Positions 1-7,402 of a stretch of DNA of 18,855 nt are shown piece after piece. Positions within the stretch are counted from its first letter, which is position 1. Each line of letters opens with the position of its first letter. The translations under genes and the position numbers were made by a program. The notes beneath the pieces were generated by a model. The model worked only from the letters and a program-made list of their open reading frames with translations. It made no database searches and had not been told where the DNA came from. The stretch is from Candidatus Hydrogenedentota bacterium (GTDB lineage Bacteria > Hydrogenedentota > Hydrogenedentia > Hydrogenedentiales > CAITNO01). Where the stretch lies: positions 1-18,855 of the forward strand of contig CAIXUF010000682.1 in assembly GCA_903922535.1 (NCBI GenBank), in the 5' to 3' direction.

Positions 1-562
1 CCAGTGCATGCACTGCCTGAAACCGGCGTGCGCCTCCGCCTGCCTGGTGGGTGCGCTGCGCCCACAGCCAAACGGTGCCGTGACCTATGACTCCTGGAAA
101 TGCATGGGCTGCCGTTACTGCATGGTGGCCTGCCCCTTCCAGGTGCCCGCCTACGAATATGACAAAGCGCTCGCGCCGAAAGTGAGCAAGTGCTCGTTCT
201 GTTTTGAACGGGTCTCCAAGGGCGGAAAAACGCCGGCCTGCGTTGACATCTGTCCGCCCATGTGCCTCACCTTCGCCAAACGGGGTGAACTGATCGGTTT
301 GGCCCGCGCGAAAATAGAGGCCCATCCGGAGCAGTATTTAGACCACGTTTATGGTGAGCATGAGCTGGGCGGGACCTCCTGGCTCTACCTCACCAGCCGT
401 CCCGTCCCCGAGTTGGGGCTGATGGAATTCGGGGAGAAACCCATTCCCGAGTACACCGAACCCCTCCAGCACGGCATCTTCAAACACGGCGTGCCCCCCA
501 TGCTTCTGTTCGGGCTGTTGGCGGTGGCCACGAAGATGTTTGATCACAAGGAGGACAAATGA
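1..562 (+). CDS. hybA: HybA-type 4Fe-4S polyferredoxin subunit (5' end outside window)
   Basis: This is the C-terminal part of a periplasmic-side electron-transfer subunit; the frame is open from base 2 with no start, so the gene begins upstream. Three Cys quartets are visible: C-x2-C-x4-C-x3-C (Cys codons at 5, 14, 29, 41), CMGCRYCMVAC (C-x2-C-x2-C-x3-C), and C-x2-C-x12-C-x3-C beginning CSFC. This is the usual spacing of the HybA/HmcB/DsrO family, which carries four [4Fe-4S] clusters; the remaining ligands would lie upstream. A hydrophobic stretch near the C-terminus (GVPPMLLFGLLAVATKMF) fits the membrane anchor of HybA. The stop overlaps the next start as ATGA, so the two are translationally coupled. 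The role inferred is passing electrons between a periplasmic partner and the NrfD-type membrane subunit. Whether that partner is a hydrogenase, as in hybOABC, cannot be seen here; Hmc-like or molybdoenzyme complexes are alternatives. Confidence 0.88.
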   Translation, partial: QCMHCLKPACASACLVGALRPQPNGAVTYDSWKCMGCRYCMVACPFQVPAYEYDKALAPKVSKCSFCFERVSKGGKTPACVDICPPMCLTFAKRGELIGLARAKIEAHPEQYLDHVYGEHELGGTSWLYLTSRPVPELGLMEFGEKPIPEYTEPLQHGIFKHGVPPMLLFGLLAVATKMFDHKEDK

Positions 563-1830
563 GCGCGCCCGCACATCCCGTTTCTCTGCGCCGCGGACTG
601 CTGACCCCGGGCGTGCTGGTTCTTGTCTGCATCATGCTGACCGGGCTTGCGGCCGGCCTCTACAGGTTCATCTTCGGCCTGGGCGCGGTCACAAACCTCA
701 CCAACCAGTATCCCTGGGGGCTTTGGATAGGCGTGGACGTTGCGTCCGGCGTGGCGCTGGCCGCGGGCGGGTTCACCTCCGCCGCCGTCGCCCACATCTT
801 TCACCGGCGCAAGTACGAGGCGCTCGTGCGCCCCGCCCTGCTGACGGCCATGCTGGGCTACACCTTTGCCGTAATAGGACTCATGGCCGACCTGGGTCGC
901 TACTACAACATTTGGCATCCCCTCTGGCCGACCATGTGGCAGGGCAATTCCGTGCTGTTCGAGGTGGCCATGTGCGTCACCATCTATCTGAACGTGCTGT
1001 ACATTGAGTTCATGCCGATCGTCTGCGAGCGGTTTGTTGGCCGTGTGAGCCTGCCGGGGCCGCTGAAACACCTTAACCGGCCCGTGGACGCGCTGCTGCG
1101 CCTGGCACAGGGCATACTCGCAAAATTGATGTTCTTTTTCATCATTGGGGGTGTTGTGCTGTCGTGCATGCACCAGTCCTCGCTCGGCTCGCTCCTGTTG
1201 ATCGTCCCCTACAAGATGAGTCCGCTGTGGTACACGCCTGTCATGCCCCTCATGTTCCTGCTGTCGGCCTTTGCCGCCGGATTTGCGATGGTGGTCTTTG
1301 AGTCCCTGTTGTCCTCCTGGACCTTCGGAAGGAAGCCGGAAATGGCGGTCCTGTCCGCCTACAGCCGGTTCCTGGTGCTGTTCCTGGGCGTCTATGGCGT
1401 GGCCAGGTTCTCGGATCTCCTGATCCGCGATGCCTGGGGCGGCGCTTTTGCCGGAGACGGCACAAGCCTCATGTTTCTCGCCGAGATTGGGCTGGGAGTC
1501 GCGCTGCCATTCGCAATGCTCCTTTCCGGAAAGATGCGCCATTCACCGGCGGGCCTGCTGACCGCGTCCAGCCTTGTCGTGGGGGGGGTGCTGCTGAACC
1601 GGATCAATGTGTTTCTGGTGGCATTCAAGCCGCCCTATGCGCAGGCGCCCTACTTTCCCAGCGCCCCCGAAATTCTGGTGACCACCGGTCTCGTGGCCGG
1701 CCTTGTCCTGGCCTATCGCGTGTGTGTCACGGTCTTCCCGGTGCTGCCGGTTGAAGAGCACGAAACTGTCGAGGCGACCGAAACCGCGCAGCAGCGGCGC
1801 CCCGTCCAGGCAGGGTCCTATGTTTCATAA
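559..1830 (+). CDS. hybB: HybB/NrfD-family integral membrane subunit (quinone-interacting)
   Basis: This is a 423-residue polytopic membrane protein with roughly ten hydrophobic segments, close to the family's usual length. The HybB hallmarks are a YPWGLWIGVD segment at residues 51-60 after the first membrane helix, and the HQSSLGSLLL segment after the helix near residue 200. NrfD/HybB proteins bind quinone and exchange electrons with a ferredoxin-like partner, here the gene immediately upstream. The start is well fixed: AAGGAGG at 548-554 lies 4 nt before the ATG, which overlaps the previous stop. The last 11 bp overlap the start of the cytochrome gene. The C-terminal tail is polar and rich in Glu/Thr/Gln and is probably not in the membrane. 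The gene could belong to a hydrogenase, an Hmc-like complex or another respiratory complex; the neighbouring multiheme cytochrome favours the Hmc-like picture. Confidence 0.9.
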   Translation: MSAPAHPVSLRRGLLTPGVLVLVCIMLTGLAAGLYRFIFGLGAVTNLTNQYPWGLWIGVDVASGVALAAGGFTSAAVAHIFHRRKYEALVRPALLTAMLGYTFAVIGLMADLGRYYNIWHPLWPTMWQGNSVLFEVAMCVTIYLNVLYIEFMPIVCERFVGRVSLPGPLKHLNRPVDALLRLAQGILAKLMFFFIIGGVVLSCMHQSSLGSLLLIVPYKMSPLWYTPVMPLMFLLSAFAAGFAMVVFESLLSSWTFGRKPEMAVLSAYSRFLVLFLGVYGVARFSDLLIRDAWGGAFAGDGTSLMFLAEIGLGVALPFAMLLSGKMRHSPAGLLTASSLVVGGVLLNRINVFLVAFKPPYAQAPYFPSAPEILVTTGLVAGLVLAYRVCVTVFPVLPVEEHETVEATETAQQRRPVQAGSYVS

Positions 1831-3016
1831 GTGCTGTCTGACAGTGTTCCTCTTTCTGGCGCTGGCAGTTTGCCTGCCGGCGTTCCCGGAGCAGGCTGCA
1901 TCCACATCGCCCATGCCGCAGAAGTCCGATACCGGCGGCGACTGCTCCCCATGCCACCGGACCAGCAGCCCCAGCATGGACGACCTCCTTCCGAACAGCA
2001 AATGCCGCCGCCCCCGGGTCCATGAAAATCTCGATGAGGCCACCCCGGAACAGCCCGAGGTCGTGCTCATGGACCAACTGTCCGACCTCTACGTCCCCGT
2101 CGTGTTTCCCCACAAGCTTCATGCCGGCATGGAAGCCATCGGCGACGGGTGCGGCGCATGCCACCATCACGGCGAAGACGGGAAGATCGTTGCCTGCCGC
2201 ACCTGCCATGAAAAGACCAACGACCCCGGCAACCTGCAGCGGCCGGGCCTCAAGGGCGCCTACCACCGGCAATGCCTCGCCTGCCATCGCGAGTGGAGCC
2301 ACGACACCGACTGCATTTTCTGCCACGCGAAACGCGGCGCCGCCGCCGTGCCTGAGTCCAAGCCCGACCCGTCTGACATCACAGGAAAACTCCATCCCAA
2401 TGTGACGGTCCCCGAGAAGGCGGTGTATCCCACGCCGGAGCAGGAAGCGGGCTCGATGGTCACCTTCCATCACAAGGACCATGTCGAGCTTTTCGGCAAG
2501 CGCTGCGCGGACTGCCACCAGAAGGAGAATTGCAGCCGGTGCCATGACACGGCCGGTCCGCAAAAGCACGTGCGGCAGGATCCCCACGAGGACTGCATCA
2601 AGTGCCACGACACGTCGGACAACTGCGCCAAGTGCCATCAGGATCATGAGGCACCGTCGTTTGACCACAACAAGAGCACTCCGTTCATGCTCAAGGAATT
2701 CCACAAGCAGGTCGCCTGCATGCAGTGCCACAAGGAAGGCAAGTTCGCCATCGGCAAGAAGACCTGCAAGGACTGCCATGCGCCGAACTGGTTCCCGCCC
2801 AAGGAATTCGACCACGCCAAGGCCGGGCTCGTTTTCAGCGAGGCCCACAAGGACAACGAGTGCGAGGCCTGCCATCCCAACGGGCTGGGCGAAGCCCCCG
2901 ACTGTTCCGCCTGCCATGACGACCGGAAGTATCCGAAAGACCTTCCGGGCGAACGGGTGCCCACCGGCCCTGAAAAGCCCACAGATGAGAAGCCAGACGC
3001 GGCAGCAGCCAAATAG
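1820..3016 (+). CDS. Secreted 13-heme cytochrome c (class III-like)
   Basis: This is a 398-residue protein with an N-terminal hydrophobic signal (residues about 7-22, cleavage probably near 26) followed by 13 CXXCH heme c sites, at residues 42, 111, 126, 152, 165, 229, 238, 259, 269, 300, 316, 348 and 362. Modules starting with Phe-x-His-Lys/Asp before paired heme sites (residues 96-130 and 216-242) resemble class III cytochromes, where the extra His supplies the second axial ligand. The Lys/Pro/Ala-rich C-terminus is low complexity. The ATG at 1820 was chosen because it begins the signal peptide; the frame is open further upstream, but that stretch is Arg-rich and lies inside the membrane-subunit gene. 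The 11-bp overlap with that gene indicates an operon. The inferred role is a periplasmic electron wire serving the ferredoxin/NrfD pair, by analogy with HmcA. The heme count places it between small c3 cytochromes and 16-heme HmcA. Confidence 0.9.
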   Translation: MFHKCCLTVFLFLALAVCLPAFPEQAASTSPMPQKSDTGGDCSPCHRTSSPSMDDLLPNSKCRRPRVHENLDEATPEQPEVVLMDQLSDLYVPVVFPHKLHAGMEAIGDGCGACHHHGEDGKIVACRTCHEKTNDPGNLQRPGLKGAYHRQCLACHREWSHDTDCIFCHAKRGAAAVPESKPDPSDITGKLHPNVTVPEKAVYPTPEQEAGSMVTFHHKDHVELFGKRCADCHQKENCSRCHDTAGPQKHVRQDPHEDCIKCHDTSDNCAKCHQDHEAPSFDHNKSTPFMLKEFHKQVACMQCHKEGKFAIGKKTCKDCHAPNWFPPKEFDHAKAGLVFSEAHKDNECEACHPNGLGEAPDCSACHDDRKYPKDLPGERVPTGPEKPTDEKPDAAAAK

Positions 3017-3061
3017 TTTTCAAGACTACGCCGGGTCGCCCGATCCAACTGCGCTTCTGAA

Positions 3062-3685
3062 TCAGTTCTTGTCCGCGTTATCTGGTCCGCCGTGGTGTTC
3101 GCAGTCGCAGTCGTCTTTACAGCCGCAGTCGCTGTCGTCCAGACAGGCGTCATCATGGTCACAGCCGCAGCCGCAGGCATCCTCATCGTCCGGGTCTGCG
3201 GTGGGGTCGTTCTCCGCGGCGTCCTTGATGTAGCGCAGCAGCGCGTCGGGGTCGGGGGGGAGGATTCCGACCAGGGACACGTCAACGAGGAGGTCCTCGC
3301 CGGCGAGAGGATGGTTGGCGTCCACCACGATGCGGTCATTGTCCACCGCCACCACGGTAAGCACCATCCCCCCCTGTTCAGGGTCGCCCATGCGGAAAGT
3401 CTGGCCGACCTCGGGGGTGATCTCTGTGGCAAACAGATCCCGCCCAATCTCCTGAACGAGGTCGTCGATGCGCGGGCCGAAGGCCTCCTCCGCGGGCATG
3501 ATTACGGACCGTTCCTCGCCGGGTTCCATGCCGACCACGGTGTCTTCGATACCCGAAAGATAGCGGCCCACGCCAAGAATGATTTCGAGTGGTTCATTGT
3601 CGGGCGACAGATCGATGATGTCGCCGCTGCTGAGACGCACGCGGTAATGGATCAGCACGCGGTCACCGGATACGGCCTTGGCCAT
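3062..3685 (-). CDS. slyD: SlyD-type FKBP peptidyl-prolyl cis-trans isomerase
   Basis: This is a 207-residue cytoplasmic foldase/metallochaperone. The FKBP core is seen in residues 7-70 (HYRVRLSSGDIID, a Gly-rich turn near 38-45, and the PGEERSVIMPAEEAFG segment). An insert-in-flap domain occupies about 72-120, and FKBP resumes with DANHPLAG at 122-129, a SlyD signature. The C-terminal tail (about 160-200) is acidic and metal-binding: eight Cys at 171, 173, 175, 181, 187, 189, 193, 195 and three His at 177, 197, 198, comparable to the Ni-binding tail of E. coli SlyD. The ATG has an AAAGGAA ribosome site (3693-3699). In E. coli SlyD helps deliver Ni to [NiFe]-hydrogenases, so the convergent HybA/HybB genes are suggestive, but no link is shown by the sequence. 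The gene lies downstream of purU on the same strand with a 246-bp gap, so its own promoter is likely. Confidence 0.93.
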   Translation of the reverse strand: MAKAVSGDRVLIHYRVRLSSGDIIDLSPDNEPLEIILGVGRYLSGIEDTVVGMEPGEERSVIMPAEEAFGPRIDDLVQEIGRDLFATEITPEVGQTFRMGDPEQGGMVLTVVAVDNDRIVVDANHPLAGEDLLVDVSLVGILPPDPDALLRYIKDAAENDPTADPDDEDACGCGCDHDDACLDDSDCGCKDDCDCEHHGGPDNADKN

Positions 3686-3748
3686 GGGGGGATTCCTTTC
3701 ACTGCCGCGGCCCGCCGCGGTGGATGGGATAAGTTGACAGTTGACAGT

Positions 3749-3778
3749 GAGATTGCCTCTGGGAGCGGAGACAATCTC
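3749..3778. promoter_or_regulatory. Imperfect 30-nt dyad in the slyD upstream region
   Basis: In the 246-bp gap between purU and slyD, the arms GAGATTG (3749-3755) and CAATCTC (3772-3778) are perfect complements. After one mismatch five more pairs form (one G-T), leaving a 4-nt loop. No T-run follows on either strand, so it is unlikely to be an intrinsic terminator. A direct repeat TTGACAG-TTGACAG abuts it at 3734-3747. It lies 64 nt upstream of the slyD start and could be an operator or a leader hairpin; the function is unknown. I see nothing else definable in the rest of this gap. Confidence 0.35.
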
Positions 3779-3931
3779 TTACAGAGACAGCCTGGCGATC
3801 TTTTGGCAGGAGAAACTGCGAAAAGACGCGCAAAACCGCGAGATGGTAGCACAGAACAGAGGCCCATTTCGCATTGTTTCACGGCGGCCGAAATCAAAAC
3901 GGCCTGTCCGCGGTCAATTGGAAATATTTGG

Positions 3932-4789
3932 TTACCTGAACACGATGGTGCGTCGGCGATACACCATGATGCGGTCGTCCGCATGGGCGCGCACGGCGGT
4001 GGAAAGCACCTTGCGCTCAATGTCGCGGCCGACCGCAATGAGATCATGCGGGCTGTGGGCGTGGCTGACCCGTATGGTCTCCTGCTCGATGATGGGGCCC
4101 ATGTCGAGATCGGCGGTGGCGTAGTGGCTGGTGGCCCCGATGAGCTTCACGCCGTGCTCGTAGGCCTGGTGGTAGGGCTTGGCCCCTTTGAAAGCCGGCA
4201 GAAACCCATGGTGGACGTTGATGATGCGGTGGGTGTACGCGTCGATGAAGTCCGGGCTGAGTATCTGCATGTAGCGGGCGAGCACCACGAAGTCCACGTG
4301 GTGCGCATGGAACAGATCGAGCACGCGGGCCTCGGCCTGCGCGCGGGTGTCGGCGGTCACGGGCACGCACACAAAGGGGATGCGGAAATTGTCGGCCACG
4401 TGCTCAAGATCGTTGTGGTTGCCCACGATCAGCGCGGTGTCGGCGTTGATCTCGCCGTACTGGTGCCGCAGCAGCAGATCGTAGAGGCAATGGTCGTATT
4501 TTGACACCATGATCGCCATGCGCTTTCGGTCGTCGGAAAAGCTGAGCCGTGTTTCCATGCCGTATTGCGCCGCCAGTTCCGCCAGTCCTTCGCGAATTTC
4601 GCGCTTAGTGCGGGCAATGCCACTACAGTCAAAATAGACGCGCATGAAGAAGCGGTCGTCGATGGTCTCGGAATGCTGCTGCGCGTCGATGATGTTGCCG
4701 CCGAGTTCGTAGATGAAACGGCTGACATGAAAAACGATTCCCTTCACATCGGCGCAGTGCAGGGTGAGTGTGGCGGTTTGAAGGCTCAT
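3932..4789 (-). CDS. purU: Formyltetrahydrofolate deformylase
   Basis: PurU hydrolyses 10-formyl-THF to THF and formate, balancing one-carbon pools and feeding formate to purine synthesis. The 285 residues match the family length (E. coli about 280). An N-terminal ACT-type domain spans residues 1-80, followed by a formyltransferase-fold catalytic domain. Catalytic residues by analogy to GAR transformylase are N191 and H193 in INVHHGFLPAFKGAKPYHQA and D229 in TADLDMGPII; LARYMQILSPDF at 170-181 is another family signature. The usual LDEGP is LDMGP here, a mild variation. The start was chosen at 4789: AAGGA (complement of 4801-4805) lies 11 nt ahead, and the 14 residues of open frame further upstream do not resemble the family. 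The gene is divergent from the pseudopilin-like gene. Confidence 0.95.
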   Translation of the reverse strand: MSLQTATLTLHCADVKGIVFHVSRFIYELGGNIIDAQQHSETIDDRFFMRVYFDCSGIARTKREIREGLAELAAQYGMETRLSFSDDRKRMAIMVSKYDHCLYDLLLRHQYGEINADTALIVGNHNDLEHVADNFRIPFVCVPVTADTRAQAEARVLDLFHAHHVDFVVLARYMQILSPDFIDAYTHRIINVHHGFLPAFKGAKPYHQAYEHGVKLIGATSHYATADLDMGPIIEQETIRVSHAHSPHDLIAVGRDIERKVLSTAVRAHADDRIMVYRRRTIVFR

Positions 4790-4826
4790 GGCCGGGGGAT
4801 TCCTTGTCTTTTGATCACAAACGGAA

Positions 4827-4856
4827 ACCATAGCGCCGGAGGGATGGTCTGATCAA
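4827..4856 (-). promoter_or_regulatory. Candidate purU promoter flanked by an inverted repeat
   Basis: On the minus strand a TTGATC -35 (complement of 4851-4856), an 18-nt spacer and a TATGGT -10 (complement of 4827-4832) lie 38-67 nt upstream of the purU start. Each box matches the sigma-70 consensus at four of six positions. A perfect 8-bp inverted repeat, TTTGATCA at 4810-4817 and TGATCAAA at 4850-4857, brackets it: one arm covers the -35 and the other falls near the expected transcript start. That arrangement would suit a repressor operator, but no regulator can be named. Confidence 0.3.
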
Positions 4857-4918
4857 ACAGCAAGGGCGAGAAGGGGAGAGGAAACTGGAGTGGCCGGGTT
4901 GCAACAGGAGAACGCTGC

Positions 4919-5878
4919 ATGAACAGAATACCGTCCAAGCGCGGATTCACACTTATCGAACTGCTGGTGGTGATCGCGATCATCGCCATACTTGCGGCCA
5001 TCCTGCTTCCCGCACTGGCGCGGGCGCGCGAGGCCGCGCGCCGGACCAGTTGCCAGAACAATCTCAAGCAGATGGGTCTTGTGTTCAAGATGTACTCGGG
5101 CGAGAACGGCGGCCAGAAATACCCGCCCAAATCGCTGCGCGTGATCAACCTGCTGTTTTCCATGCGGTCCACGTATCCCGAGTACCTGACTGATCCGAAG
5201 CTCATATTCTGTCCCTCCTCTTCAGAGTCCGCCGACCGGCTGTTGAAACCGGGCGGCGATTTTGCCGACAGATCGGGCCGCCTGCTGATTGACCGCATGG
5301 ACGGAGACCCGCGCTGGGGCAACTACACCCCCTCCATGAAGATCCTCCCCGCCGATCGTTCCTACGCCTATCTGGGCTGGGTGGTGCCGGACAATTCGTG
5401 GCTCATTCCGGTGGCGTACGGGCAGGGATTCTTTCTGGGCGAGTATTACAGCCGCGTGGTGCAGCCCTGGATGAGCGCGGGCTATGACAGCGTTGAGCAG
5501 ATGAATGACCAGGATTTTGAATACACCCACGGCGGGAACGCGCGCATCGCGCCGAACACGAAGCTGACCATGTACCGCCTGCGCGAGGGCGTCGAACGTT
5601 TCTTCATCACCGACATCAACAACGCCTCCGCGTCGCAGAAGTCGCAGTCGCAGGTTGCCGTGATGTGGGACAAGATAAGCACGAGGGTGGACACGTTCAA
5701 CCATGTGCCGGGCGGCTCCAACGTGCTTTACATGGACGGCCACACGGATTTCATCAAATGGACGCCCCATCCCGGCGCGCCCGCGGATGCAGTGGGCACG
5801 GAGAACGAGACCTTTCCCGTGTCGCTTGCGTGGGCGCAGCTTTCCGACCTTGCCGCGGACGCGCAGGGGGATCTCTGA
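4919..5878 (+). CDS. Prepilin-type N-terminal methylation protein (DUF1559-like pseudopilin)
   Basis: This is a 319-residue secreted, pilin-like protein. The type III (prepilin) signal is textbook: a basic leader ending at Gly9, Phe10, the conserved Glu14 (position +5), then a hydrophobic helix to about residue 37, followed by the [20 protein letters not shown] segment typical of the large pseudopilin families of Planctomycetes and relatives. The C-terminal region carries the processing-associated His...Asp-Gly motif: H262, then D273-G274, with ten residues between rather than the nine of the standard H-X9-DG name. Prepilin peptidase would cleave after Gly9; the protein then probably joins a type II-secretion-like pseudopilus or anchors at the surface. 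Its specific substrate is unknown. AGGAG at 4906-4910 sits 8 nt before the ATG. It stands alone and is convergent with rhaB. Confidence 0.88.
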   Translation: MNRIPSKRGFTLIELLVVIAIIAILAAILLPALARAREAARRTSCQNNLKQMGLVFKMYSGENGGQKYPPKSLRVINLLFSMRSTYPEYLTDPKLIFCPSSSESADRLLKPGGDFADRSGRLLIDRMDGDPRWGNYTPSMKILPADRSYAYLGWVVPDNSWLIPVAYGQGFFLGEYYSRVVQPWMSAGYDSVEQMNDQDFEYTHGGNARIAPNTKLTMYRLREGVERFFITDINNASASQKSQSQVAVMWDKISTRVDTFNHVPGGSNVLYMDGHTDFIKWTPHPGAPADAVGTENETFPVSLAWAQLSDLAADAQGDL

Positions 5879-5926
5879 GAAAGGAGCCAATGAACTGAGG
5901 CGTATTGCCTCGCTGACGCGGCAGGC

Positions 5927-7402
5927 TCAGCCCCGCGCGTCGATGGCCTCCCAGGAGGCGGTGTCTCTCGGGGCGTAGTGCTCCAGTTCCACCGACCGCG
6001 CAATGATGGCGCGCATTTCGGCGAGTGACTCCACCGCGCCCACGGCCATGGCCTGCACGCCGATGTTGCCCAGCGCGGTGGCTTCGATCGGGCCGGCCAC
6101 CACGGGAATGCCGCAGGCGTCCGCCGTCATCTGGCACAGCAGCCTGTTTTGCGTGCCGCCGCCGATGATGTGCAGCACCTCCGTCGTCCTTCCCAGCAGG
6201 CCGTCGATCATGCGCACCGTGCGCCGGTACTTGAGCGCCAGGCTTTCCAGCGCGCAGCGGATGATGGCGCCGCGTGTTTCGGGCACGGGAAGGCCGGACT
6301 CGCGGCACATGGTCTGGATCAGCTCAACCATGTTATCCGGCGCGATGAGGCGCGGATCGTCAATGTTGGGCAGCACCGACACGAAGGGCGCGCTGGCCGC
6401 GGCCTCGGCGGTGATGGTCGCATAGTCCACCTTCTCGCCCGACCGCTCCCACACGCGCCGGCATTCCTGCACCAGCCACAGTCCGAAGATGTTCTTCAGG
6501 AAACGGATCTTGCCGCCCACGCCGCCCTCGTTCGTGAAGTCCAGCGCGAGGCTCTCGGGGGTGACGAAAGGCTCGTCAATTTCCGCGCCGAGCAGCGACC
6601 AGGTGCCGCTGGACAGGTAGGCCCAGTTCGGGCTGTCCGGCGCCACGGGCACGGCGGCCACGGCCGAGCCCGTGTCGTGCGAGGCGGTGGCGATGACCGG
6701 CACGCCCTTGGCGATGCCTGTGGCGGCGGCGAGGTCGTCCAGCACCGGTCCGAGCACCGTTCCGGGCATCACCGGATCGGAAAGGAGGTTGCGCGGCAGG
6801 CCAAGTTTTGCGATCAGTTCCTCATTCCAGGTGCGTTTCCAGGGGTCGAGCAACTGCGTGGTGGAGGCGTTGGTGTATTCGAGCGCCTTCTTGCCGCTGA
6901 GCAGATAGGCGAACAGGTCGCCCATCATGAGCAGAGAATCGGCGGCTTCAAGCATGGGCGAATTGGCCTTCTTGAGGCTGAGCAGTTGGTACAGCGTGTT
7001 GAAGGGCAGGAACTGGATGCCCGTGGCCGCATAGATGTCCGCCCGTGGCACGATGCCGAACGCGTAATCCTGCATGCCCTCGTTGCGTTTGTCGCGGTAA
7101 TGAACCGGATTGGCCAGGGGCGAGCCGTCGCGCGCGACAAGCCCGAAATCGACACCCCAGGTGTCCACGGCAATGCCGTCGAGTTCGGGGCCGAACTGTC
7201 GGGCGCACAGCGCCAGTCCCTGCACCATCTCCTCATAAATGCGCGCGAGGTCCCACTGTCGCGTGCCGAGCATGACGAGCCCCTCGGTGCGGAACCGGTG
7301 CACCACCTCCAGTTTTATCACGCCGTCCGCCAGGGTTCCCAGCACGGCCCGGCCGCTCTCTGCGCCAAGATCAAACGCCAGAAACCTTCCAGTCTTCTTC
7401 AT
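5927..7402 (-). CDS. rhaB: Rhamnulokinase
   Basis: RhaB phosphorylates L-rhamnulose to L-rhamnulose-1-phosphate with ATP, the second step of L-rhamnose catabolism in the cytoplasm. The 491 residues match the family length (E. coli 489). FGGY-kinase features are in order: the N-terminal phosphate loop DLGAESGRAVLG (residues 11-22), the rhamnulokinase-type DTWGVDFGLV segment followed by PVHYRDKRNEGM, ASHDTGSAVA, the LSSGTWSLLG segment, and the C-terminal HIIGGGTQNRLLCQMTADA followed by ATALGNIGVQA. I chose the ATG at 7402 because CAGGAG (within the complement of 7412-7417) precedes it and the kinase fold begins there; the 48 residues of open frame upstream have no family features. No rhaA, rhaD or rhamnose transporter lies in the window, so it is isolated from the rest of the pathway. 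A role in degrading rhamnose-containing polysaccharide is inference. Confidence 0.95.
   Translation of the reverse strand: MKKTGRFLAFDLGAESGRAVLGTLADGVIKLEVVHRFRTEGLVMLGTRQWDLARIYEEMVQGLALCARQFGPELDGIAVDTWGVDFGLVARDGSPLANPVHYRDKRNEGMQDYAFGIVPRADIYAATGIQFLPFNTLYQLLSLKKANSPMLEAADSLLMMGDLFAYLLSGKKALEYTNASTTQLLDPWKRTWNEELIAKLGLPRNLLSDPVMPGTVLGPVLDDLAAATGIAKGVPVIATASHDTGSAVAAVPVAPDSPNWAYLSSGTWSLLGAEIDEPFVTPESLALDFTNEGGVGGKIRFLKNIFGLWLVQECRRVWERSGEKVDYATITAEAAASAPFVSVLPNIDDPRLIAPDNMVELIQTMCRESGLPVPETRGAIIRCALESLALKYRRTVRMIDGLLGRTTEVLHIIGGGTQNRLLCQMTADACGIPVVAGPIEATALGNIGVQAMAVGAVESLAEMRAIIARSVELEHYAPRDTASWEAIDARG

Noticed and set aside
1727..2917. Antisense open frame (396 codons) opposite the cytochrome
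   Set aside because: It is an artefact of CXXCH-rich codon usage; thirteen heme motifs on the plus strand are decisive.
3033..3043. CGGG/CCCG mini-hairpin between the cytochrome and slyD
   Set aside because: The stem is 4 bp with no T-run, and the gap is 45 bp; chance in GC-rich DNA.
3706..3720. CCGCGG repeat before slyD as a terminator
   Set aside because: The stem is short and palindromic, with no T-run, between the slyD ribosome site and the upstream dyad; probably GC-rich chance sequence.
5897..5911. GAGGC/GCCTC hairpin between the convergent pseudopilin-like gene and rhaB
   Set aside because: The stem is only 5 bp with no T-run on either side; too weak to call a terminator.
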